38,205 nt of DNA from Ectocarpus siliculosus. Taxonomy: Eukaryota; Sar; Phaeophyceae; Ectocarpales; Ectocarpaceae. Positions 29,799 to 38,205 of the stretch are shown piece by piece. The translations under genes and the position numbers were made by a program. Numbering within the stretch: the stretch's first letter is position 1; every line of letters starts with the position of its first letter. The notes under the pieces were generated by a model, which was given only the letters and a program-made list of their open reading frames with translations, had not been told where the DNA came from and made no database searches. Location of the stretch: contig FN648606.1 of NCBI GenBank assembly GCA_000310025.1, positions 530-38,734 of the forward strand. The letters are read 5' to 3'.

Positions 29799-31920
29799 CC
29801 TCGCGTCATCCTGCTACACCAAAACTAACCCTATAAAACATCAGCTCGCCTCGAATGATCGTACAGATGCACGGCAGGCAATCGGGAGTACTCGTGAAGT
29901 ACTCGCGTTGCCTTTCGATGAGTGACTCTGAAGAGCGTCTCGAATGCCACCGGTCGCTGCGCCGCATCAGGGTGTCGAACTACGAGGTCGTGCAACGATT
30001 TTAAAAGTCTCGAAGCTTGTTCCCGGCTAGGTAGTTGTTTCGCTGCACGCATGTCGGTAGGAACCAAGCAGTCAGACGTCAAGACAGAAACTGGTCACCA
30101 ACCTTTGCCACGAGCTAATGTTCCCAACAATCCGTGTTGGTTGAAGTTACGGGCAACCGATCTTGCTTCTGACTGATTTCGAACACGGCCAAAAGAACAC
30201 TCAGCGATCCCCTACTAGATGATGATGAGACCAGGTGGGAAGTGTTCGCGGGAAAACATTCTCCAGTTGTCGCTTAGAGCAACGGCTGGGGTTTGTCTTT
30301 ACGAGCATACATAACGCAGTCTACTACCTCCGGACACCGTTCAATACAAGACAAGTGATTCCAAGTTTCAAGATAACACAAGTGACACGAACGACGGTTC
30401 AACAAGTTATCTGCGTCAAGCCATGATGTTCTGCAAGTATTCAGTAGTGACAGGATGCAGACCAGTAATAATACGGGAACAAACGGCACGGTAAAGGAGA
30501 GAGAAATTACTACACGCAAATCCGCAGGGAAAGCATAACACGTTCGGCGTCGTGAACGCGTCTCCATGGTCTTCATACTTGATTTGCGACGCGATCACAC
30601 ACGGAGGAGTGGCCTCAAGGATTCTCCCGCGTTCGTACCGTAGTCCAGCCGTTGCTTCTGCACGAACAAAAGAACATCGATCAAATCAATGAGTTCGCCA
30701 GTAAAGGAAGTATGTTTCAAGAGGTTGGTCCGAACCGCGAATCCACCCGTCGGACGTTGCGGTTTCGATGAAATGGTCAGGTTCGTTGCAAGACATCTAA
30801 CGCCGAGGACGCAGTAGGTTAGCAACGCTACCGACAGCGCCTGCCCTAGGTGTGCCGGCCGCGGCATGGCGGGTCGGATATGAATTTCCGTAAACTTACC
30901 TTGAAACAATTCGGCCGAACCTCATGGGCACCCGAGGCCGCTCCAACGGCACCTATCTTTCGATCCTCGTTGAACTTGGCGAGTACGACTAGTATCTAAC
31001 GACAGGGGGAGCCCGTTCTGGCCTACAAAACCGTTGCGCGTAGCGTGAAATCCGCGCGGGACAAAAGCGGCAACATCGACCGACGCAGGTACTTGCCTGT
31101 CAGGACGCTTTTGGTGCTGAGTGGATGCTTAGTCCATTTGCTGCTCGATGACGCATCGGAGATCTCTTCGGGCACGGAGGGGAATGCTCGCTGCGCCGCG
31201 GGACACGTCGGAGTCTTTGTCCACAGGCCGGTCTCTTCTTCGTGGGCATCGGCTGCCGCCACAGGACTCGCCCACGGCGCGACTGGCGCTCGTGGTCTGT
31301 TGTTGGCGCTGGCCTGCTCTCTGGGTGTGAGCCTAGTGAGGCAAAGAGCGACTAGGGATTAAGCACGGCGTCTTCTTTCCACGATGGCCACTGTTGGCGT
31401 CAGTTGAAGTAGTGTAGCATCGCCTTCACTGGCGGCGGAGGCTTGGGGCATTGCGTGTCGTCCACCCATCACTTCGCGCCTGTTGCTGTCTTCACTCTGG
31501 TGACAGTCTTGCACGACCGCCAGCACCAGCGCGCCCTCGGCTGCTTTGGCTGCCTGGAGCTGCCGCAGTCACTACCACACGCTACCTCTGGAGCATACGG
31601 CGCTACACCTGCGCACATCGCCGTGTTGCTTGGCATAACGCCGCCGCCGTGTAGCGCCGAAATGACGCCTTCGATTCCTGATCGCAACGGCTCCTGGCCT
31701 CCTGCCAAAATAAATCGAGTCAGCATCCGCGATGCGAACGTCGACGACATTGGCGGGTTCGGCTGGACCCTCCTTTTTGTCATGACTAGCTGAACAGGGA
31801 ATCCAGGGCGGGCAGGGGTGACAGATGGGGGCGCACCATTGGAGGGGAGGGAGGAATCAGAAAGATCAGCATGCAGAACTGGCTACACGGACGCTGCTGC
31901 AAGCGATGCATGGGATAGTT
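29799..31920. other. Intergenic stretch without a supported gene
   Basis: Short frames on both strands (for example 30909-30595 minus with a hydrophobic N-terminal run, 31262-31023 minus, 31045-31362 plus) overlap one another and lack recognisable motifs or good splice sites. I could not choose a coding strand. Confidence 0.35.
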
Positions 31921-32692
31921 GTAAGGCAGATGGTCTTGAGGGCGCGGGGGGGATCGCAGTACTTCCTCTTAAAAAAAAACAGGAAACGCCTGGAAACGCC
32001 TGCATATCTCGGTTTTCCAAAGTCTAACTCCAGTACGAAACTACCATCGTAAATTAACAGCCCGCAGCGGTCGCTTGTGTACAGTGTTAGTAGCTGAGGT
32101 TGACCCCTTGCGATACACTACAGACTAGCGGTCCGCGATTTTCCAAACGATCCTTCTATCATCGAGTTCGGTGAGCTACATGCTAGATTTTTGAAGCTGC
32201 TGTGCGGTCCAATTTTGAAACGCTTCAAGCACACGGTGAACACGAATCACCGCCTATGTGAGTGTATGGGGCCGCGAACTTCAGCGCAGCTCTTCCCTCA
32301 CATATCCAGCTGGTCGCCATTGTCGATTTGAATGCCTAGGGTCATGTATATGCATGTCCAGCCTTTAGGCAAAGGTGCTTGAAGCGTTTCAAAATTGGAC
32401 CGCACAGCAGCTTCAAAAATCTAGCTTGTAGCTCACCGAACTCGATGATAGAAGGATCGTTTGGAAAATCGCGGACCGCTAGTCTGTAGTGTATCGCAAG
32501 GGGTACAACCTCAGCTACTAACATTGTACACAAGCGACCGCTGCGGGCGGTTAATTTACGATGGTAGTTTCGTACTGGAGTTAGACTTTGGAAAACCGAG
32601 ATATGCAGGCGTCTCCTGTATTTTTCAGAGGAGGTACTGCGATCCCCCCCGCGCCCTTAACGGGTGTCGAAACCGTAGCTGCATCTGCCGTA
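31921..32692. mobile_element. Fold-back element with ~310 bp inverted arms
   Basis: The left arm (31921-32232) and right arm (32375-32692) are near-exact reverse complements around a 142 bp loop. Outer ends carry GGCAGATG and CATCTGCC. Shared inner blocks include CTGCATATCTCGG, CGCAGCGGTCGCTTGTGTAC, CTAGCGGTCCGCGATTTTCC and GCTTCAAGCAC. The arms differ by scattered substitutions and an ~20 bp indel near the outer ends (CGGTTTCGACACCCGTTA present only on the right). There is no coding capacity. It fits a fold-back or long-TIR non-autonomous DNA transposon. Target-site duplication is not obvious. Confidence 0.9.
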
Positions 32693-32876
32693 CGTGCAAC
32701 ATGATCAACCAAACACCGTGAGCACCTGGGCGCGCGCGGTTGTCGTTGGACTTGTCGTCACAGACTTCGGAAGTGGTTAACCCCCACGAGTGCAGCAGCC
32801 ATGCCACAACAGTGCGGTCGCGTGGAGCAACTTGGACTGCTGGAGCGTCGTGGTGCATACGGTCAGCACGCGCAAC

Positions 32877-33041
32877 CACAGACTGACACGAGGCAAATCC
32901 GCTGGTAGAGCAGACGGCAGCGAACCTTGGCCACAGACTGACACGAGGCAAATCCGCTGGTAGAGCAGACGGCAGCGAACCTTGGCCACAGACTGACACG
33001 AGGCAAATCCGCTGGTAGAGCAGACGGCAGCGAACCTTGGC
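32877..33041 (+). repeat. Three identical 55 bp tandem units
   Basis: Units at 32877-32931, 32932-32986 and 32987-33041 are identical, starting CACAGACTGACACGAGGCAA and ending GCAGCGAACCTTGGC. Exact identity indicates recent expansion. 55 is not a multiple of three, so a coding role would change frame at each unit. Confidence 0.95.
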
Positions 33042-33152
33042 GAGCTAGCACGTCAGGGGCGCTGGCGGCTGGAGAAATGGGCTGGTGTGCACAAGAAAAA
33101 CCAAACACTTGCAGGGCTTTCTCCAATCTACAAGAAAGAGAGGTCCGCCGGG

Positions 33153-33184
<32 letters not shown>
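33153..33184 (+). repeat. (CTG)n microsatellite
   Basis: About ten CTG units, just downstream of the 55 bp array and outside any supported gene. Confidence 0.85.
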
Positions 33185-33185
<1 letters not shown>

Positions 33186-34258
33186 GGCGGCTCGATCGCA
33201 AGAGCACCTTTGCTTGTGGCATCGTCTAGGCCTGCAAAAACATGACCCCAAACCTTCAAATCGACCAAGGCGATCTGAATAGTGCGTCACAAGGGCTTGA
33301 ACCTTAGCAAATGACAATGTTCACTCACCAAAGTGCGGGGGGCTTTATCGCCATGGTAGATGGTAGGTTGGTTCTGGCGTAAACGTTTCGAAAACCGCTA
33401 TTACACGGCGTTTCCTGAGTCGCTCAAGAGAAATCTGCACACCCGCACCCGTATGTAAGTGAGAACAGTATCGCCCCCACGGACCAGATAGTCTCGATAT
33501 TGTAAGTGTCACCGAGATAGTCTCTCACGCCTCGTTCACCCCCCCCGGAAAATTGTGAGGTTACGCGCGCAATAGCCCCTGAAGATCCTTGATGTGGTAG
33601 TCTAGCCGTTGTTGACCATTTCGTCTGATCTCTCTGCTAGCGAGAGGAAGCTCAGAGAGACGCAAAGCTTCCTCAAGAGAGCGAGAGCGACGTGGCTCTC
33701 CCGTGTCATGGGATACATGTATGCGGAGCACGCGATCGAAAATAGCAATAGTAGTGTGACCAACCGAAAGGTTGCGAACGCGTGGATGGGACGAAATGCT
33801 AGGCGAACCAATGGGGCATTTAGGAGCCGACAGCGAGAACAGTGTGTGTACAGGGCTATCGGATACGGCTGTGTCCCTGCCGCCGTCCGTAGAAACAGGA
33901 AGACCGCCAAACGAAGGAGAGAGAGAGACCACGACAAACAAAGGGGAGGCTCTCACGCCGAGCAAGAACGAGAGGCTATTGTAGACCAAGCAAGCCGGTT
34001 CATTGTAAAAGCCGGACACATCAAATGTTGTTGTGAGGTTATACGGGTAGCAGTGCCTGGAGTCTCTTGATGAAACCCCGTGGAACATCCGCAAGTTTTT
34101 TTTTTACAAACACACACCTTGTCCAACGCAATAATTGATTAAACAACTCTCGTCCCGTAACAACTCCCCTCAACGTGCGATCTACCGTTGTCCAATATGG
34201 TTGCGAGTTGAATTAAATAACAGTACGTGGTGACTTGCGGTACATTTGTACTAGAGTA

Positions 34259-34307
34259 AGACCGCGATATAACGGCTTCCCGAGCGAGATACTCGGGACC
34301 GCGGTCT
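34259..34307. repeat. Short imperfect hairpin, possible transposon end
   Basis: AGACCGCG (34259-34266) pairs with CGCGGTCT (34300-34307), and CCCGAG (34279-34284) pairs with CTCGGG (34292-34297), separated by an asymmetric bulge (ATATAACGGCTT on one side, AC on the other). ACCGCGATATAACG resembles ends of some pogo/Tigger-type elements. That link is inference only. Confidence 0.55.
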
Positions 34308-35140
34308 GCATCCCCCTTGGTCTACGTAATACATGAATACGGCCTAGCCTATTGTTCTAGGCTAGCATCGAGGTAGCCAAAACAGCCTGTAGCAAAAGAC
34401 TATTTAAAGTGTGAGTTGACGGCATTACCAACAACAGCTGCATCAATGTCGCACCAAAACAGATGGATAAGACAAAACAGCAACAAGGGCTTGCAGTACC
34501 ATAGAGATTTTAGCCTCGGAGTACGGGTGCACCATGGGGGCTCTCCTCATCGGACAAGAGCCCTGATGTGGAATCCTGGGAAGGCAGGCGCAACTCGAGA
34601 GATTCTGTTACACTAGTCGTTCAAATGCGAATCTTTAGTTCTGACCGGCGGATACGTATTGGACCTACTGCTGCCCTGCTGCCGTTGGCTCCGCATACGG
34701 GATATATGTTTCACACACCGTGGCCGCAGCTCGACCACACACATGCATCTGCATCTTCCAAAGAGAAGAAACAACGAAACAACGGCATTTCCTGGGCCAT
34801 CTACATTTACATAGTCTATGGACTTTCCGTCGTCCGCCTTCTCAGTAGATGTGTTGTACTGCATGTAAGATTCACCAGTAAGTAGATGCAGTTTCCGGGC
34901 TTGAAAGTACATGTAATGCACGAGCCACACACACCCAATCTCTACTCGAGGCGGAGTATATATACTGCTGTAGATCACAACCCCAGGCCAACGAGGAGTA
35001 TTATCGTGGTGATCCACACCCACTCTCCTTTGCCCCTATGTATGACATAGTGCAGAGCAGACAATTCTCTCGCATACCGCCGTGCATGTACACAACAAAG
35101 CACGTACATAATTTTATCCTCATCGCCAAAGAAGTAATAA

Positions 35141-35378
35141 AATTCACATCATCACACCTTTGCAGGCGGGGGCGGTTTTGCCATGAAGTCTCACACGACG
35201 CGATCCTTCACAGCGCTCAGGCAGGTTTTCCTGTTTGATGATGATGATGATGCTCCTAAGATTCAAATCATCACACCTTTGCAGGCGGGGGCGGTTTTGC
35301 CATGAAGTCTCACAAGACACGATCCTTCACAGCGCTCAGGCGGGCCATTGCTGTTTGATGCTGATGATGCGGCCACAC
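35141..35378 (+). repeat. 119 bp tandem duplication
   Basis: Two adjacent copies with a 119 bp offset share ATCACACCTTTGCAGGCGGG, GGCGGTTTTGCCATGAAGTC, CGATCCTTCACAGCGCTCAG and a terminal CTGTTTGATG(ATG)n. A few substitutions separate them (ACGACGCGATCC against AAGACACGATCC). The ATG triplet run at the junction may have driven the slippage. Confidence 0.88.
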
Positions 35379-36426
35379 AGTTATTGGCGCCCTAACAAAG
35401 GCCCATCATGTCCCTCACTCTGTCAGTACTTACTGCTGTACCCGACAAGGATCACTCACACACACAACACCACCAACAGGTGGTACACAGCAGCAGTACC
35501 CACAGACAGCAGGCGTCCAGGGGCTCCGCGGCGTGGGCGTGTGGCCGAAAGAACCAAATTTCTCGCACTCATACAACCAAGAGCCAAGCTCCTTCGTGCG
35601 TGACTGACACACACAAACACACGTTTATTCGAGAGGGCGGCGAAGCTAGACCCGCAAGCAAGGTGCGGAGGACGGTGAGGGTGAGACTGGGGGGGGGGGG
35701 GGCGCAGCGGGGGTGTTGCCGGATTTCTTCGCTCCTATCACGATCTCGTGAAGATACCCCGACATACACGCACACACCGAACGAAATAGACAGTCAGTGG
35801 AGAATTTTTGAAGACCAGCAAAAAAGAGAGGAACAGCGTGGCCCGTGCGCCCTGCTGTGAGTAGCTCCTTCCATTGGGTTTTGAGTAGATTCTTCGGCTG
35901 TGTGCGCTCGCTCACGGCGTTTTGTTTGGCCTTCGGGGTTATCCCACGGAAAGGGTTGCTAGGAGCTTGTGTGGTTTCCGTGCGGGTGCCAGGGGGAGAG
36001 GGAGAGAGAGAGCGAAAAGGGTTTAGGGCCCCCCAGCATTTTTTGCCCAACCCGTGCTGACGGGGGCTATTCCGAACGCCAGCCCAACTCCTTGCTTCTC
36101 TCTCTTCTGCAGGTGCATACTACAGCAGCACACCCCATCATCCCGTGGAGGCGGCGTCATCAGGAGGAGCGACGCTTGCTTTGGGCGGTTCGCGCATGAC
36201 TGCCGCGCGGGTGTTGTACCTGTAGGGGGTTTCTCATCGACAGCAGCCTTCTCAGCAGACGACGGTCCGTCTCTTCCTTGGGCACGGAGGAGAAGGAAAG
36301 GGTCTACTCGTATATCACAGCTGTGCGGCTGCCTGTGTCATCTATCATCGTAGTCACTGGACCAACTCCTGGTTCGGGGACAACAAAACAACACTAGCAG
36401 AAGCGGGAGGGCACAAGTAACACCCG

Positions 36427-38199
36427 ATGGCCTCGACGCTGGAGGCTGAGAACTTGCATCACGTGGTCATGGCCGGTGACCACATCTCATCGGGATCTCA
36501 TGCAGAGCTCGCCGGCAGCAGCAGCAGCGGCGGCCGGGCGACCAGGAGCAGTCGGGAGCTTGAAGATCGCGGCACCGCGGCGGCCGTACCACCGCAGCAA
36601 CACGCCGGTGGAAGCGCCGGCGGGGGGCCCGTCTCGGCAACAAGGCCGGCCGCTGAGAGCGTTGTGGTTGGCGGAGGCGGCCCAATAACCGCAGTTGTAG
36701 CAGACTCCACCGGCGGTGTCATACAGCAGCAGAAACGACCACAGCGAAGAGCGTCTGCTGGATCTTCAAGCAGCAGCAGGAATCCACGAAGGTTGTCTTC
36801 AAGCGGCGGCGGCGGCGGTGGCGACAGCAACGACGGCCCTGCCTCCTACGAAGGCTGGAGCGCCGCCGCCGACCTAGCCAACGGCGTTGGGAGCGGTGGC
36901 GTGAGTCCGAGCTCTGCGCCGAGGACGATGGCGCGCGACACCACCGGTAACCCGAGAGATAGTAGCGGCATCTCCAGGAGGCGGTCCCGAGGCAAGAGCA
37001 GGAGCGGCAGCGGTGGGGACGGCAGCGGCAGCGGCGGCGGCGGCGGAGGTGGCAGTGGAGGGCGCTCCACGTCTCCCACCACAACTCCTGCTACTACTAC
37101 TCAGAAGAGCATTACGCGCACTAGCTCCAACCACAGGCTTCGCCTTAGCGTCGAAGGAGAGAGCAGCGGCGGCGGCGGCGGCGGCGGCCTGGACGTTTTA
37201 TCGCCGACAGGAGAAGTCGCCGAGTTGGAGGCCGTGGCGGCTGGACACCAGACGGCCGGCGAGCTTGCGGCGCTGGAGAGAGCGGTGGTGGCGGCCTCCA
37301 AGATCACCCCGCCCCCGGCCGACGCCGGCGGCGGCGGCGGCGGCGACTTCACCGCCCGCATGATGGGGACCGGGCCAGCCTCCCGGTCGAGGCGGAATAG
37401 CGGCGGCAACAGCATCGGGGGCAGCTGGGAGCAGCAGGAAGTGGCGGAGGTCGGACAGGCGGGACCCCCCGGCGGCATCCTACCGGCGCCGCCCAAGACC
37501 CCGTCCGCGTCCTCGTCCGCCGGGTCGGGCGTGTCGGTGTCCTCCACCGGCGCGACCCAGGCGGTCGAAGCTCTGTCCCACGGGAGCCCGGCCGCGGCGA
37601 TGACCTCGCCCGAGCGGCGGCGGCGCACCGGAGACTTGGCGCCGGCCATCCACGCCAGCCCGATCAGCAGGGCGGCAGCGGCCGCTGCCCGCGGGGGGAG
37701 CGGCGGCAGCGGCGGCGGCGGCAGCGGGATCGTTTCGGACCAGCCTCGCTCGTCCCGGGCGATGCCCGCCGCGGTGATCTCCACCACGTCGGCGGGGGGC
37801 AGCAGTAGGAGGGGTCGGAGGGAGCTACAGCCGCCGCATTCGATTAACATGACGGAGGGGGACGAGGGACCGCCGTCCCGGCCGAGAAAAAACAGCGGAG
37901 GCGGCGGGCCGCAGTTCAGAGGGGACGGGGGAGGAGGTAGGCCTAGCGGCGAGCGTAGAGAGCGCGGGAGCCGCGGCGCCGGCGGAGGCCGCCCCCGGCG
38001 GAGCGGGCGGGGGGGCAAGAACGGCCTGCCGAGGGGCCGGGCGGCGGGCAGGAACGGCAGGCGCGGGCGGCGGTCGGTGAGCATGCCGCAGAGCGGCTAC
38101 CGTGGCCCCGGGGCGTTCGGCCACGCCCCCGTGGTGGAGGGCGATGCCGAGGAGGAGGAGGAAGAGGAAGAAGAGGAGGAAGAGGGAGACGAGACTGAG
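36427..38199 (+). CDS. Large Ser/Gly/Arg-rich disordered protein, first coding exon (5' partial gene)
   Basis: The ATG at 36427 (context CCCGATGG) has an in-frame TAA nine bases upstream (36418-36420), so the start is firm. The frame stays open for 591 codons to GAG before GTAAGA at 38200, a strong donor at the window edge. The protein continues outside. It is rich in Ser, Gly, Arg and Ala with no globular domain seen. Basophilic kinase-like sites recur: RRAS (107-110), RRLS (121-124), RSRRNS (320-325), RPRKNS (485-490) and RRSVS (548-552). Basic RGR/RRGR runs precede an acidic Glu run (575-586). GC is much higher than in neighbouring intergenic DNA. Function unknown; it could be the N-terminal regulatory region of a larger signalling or RNA-binding protein. 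Antisense frames of similar length exist because of the GC bias, but the start context, upstream stop and donor support this strand. Confidence 0.7.
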
Positions 38200-38205
38200 G
38201 TAAGA

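Larger units (their letters stand above)
33185..36426. other. Intergenic stretch upstream of the right-hand gene
   Basis: Frames of 177 codons (minus, 34094-33561) and 153 codons (plus, 33609-34070) overlap in the same DNA with no family I recognise. A run of about 13 G lies near 35690-35702. Close to the right-hand gene, CTCTCTCTTCTGCAG (ending about 36111) looks like a splice acceptor and could end a 5' UTR intron. Confidence 0.35.

Noticed and set aside
32877-33041. CRISPR-like array
   Set aside because: The three 55 bp units are directly adjacent with no spacers, and the context is eukaryotic, so it is a simple tandem repeat.
33561-34094. 177-codon (-) and 153-codon (+) overlapping frames
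   Set aside because: Three frames are open over the same DNA without domain or splice support. The charged plus-strand reading is slightly more protein-like but not enough to annotate.
37101-38084. 327-codon minus-strand Pro/Arg-rich frame
   Set aside because: It is the antisense shadow of the large plus-strand exon. The GC-rich Gly/Ser/Arg codons leave several frames open. The plus frame is longer and has an upstream stop, a good start context and a donor.

Overview
The window looks like nuclear DNA of a photosynthetic stramenopile, most likely a brown alga of the Ectocarpus type. The evidence is compact GC-rich exons split by many 200-1300 bp introns with GT-AG borders, abundant CAG/CTG, GA and TCTG microsatellites, long strand-biased UTR-like flanks, and a plastid galactolipid synthase. 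The organism is inferred from style; no marker gene fixes it.

Three genes carry most of the coding content. (1) 3096-11517, + strand: a 13-exon digalactosyldiacylglycerol synthase (DGD1/DGD2 family, GT4). It was assembled exon by exon with consistent splice phases and gives 687 residues. (2) 18914-24336, - strand: a 5-exon C2-domain protein of about 565 residues, with a Gly/His-rich head, a short hydrophobic stretch, a C2 domain, a PPSY motif and an Ala/Gly/Gln-rich tail. (3) 36427 to the right edge, + strand: the first large exon (591 codons) of a very GC-rich, disordered Ser/Gly/Arg-rich protein with repeated RRxS-type sites and an acidic run. A smaller gene of unknown function lies at 16533-15861 (- strand), with an unresolved 3' end that may reach 13909. 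A single-pass membrane ORF at 29798-29250 (- strand) is plausible.

The rest is intronic or intergenic and repeat-rich. There is a three-copy MITE family with ~40 bp inverted ends (54-225, 6710-6923, 14133-14368) and another MITE in intron 1 of the lipid synthase (4475-4681). A two-copy ~200 bp SINE-like retroposon (2121-2337, 9786-9983) has one copy bounded by a 16 bp target-site duplication. A 770 bp fold-back element (31921-32692) has ~310 bp arms. There are also a perfect 35 bp palindrome, a 3 x 55 bp identical tandem array, a 119 bp tandem duplication, and a frameshifted zinc-finger-like pseudogene (28441-28680).

There is a clear assembly fault at 19553-20130. A homopolymer-smeared, low-quality copy of the sequence at 20152-20626 precedes a 100-N gap, so part of the C2 gene and its intron is falsely duplicated.

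The genes show no operon-like or pathway link to each other. No convincing new multi-gene system was found. The best leads are the mobile and repeat elements, the domain arrangement of the C2 protein and the N-terminus of the lipid synthase.
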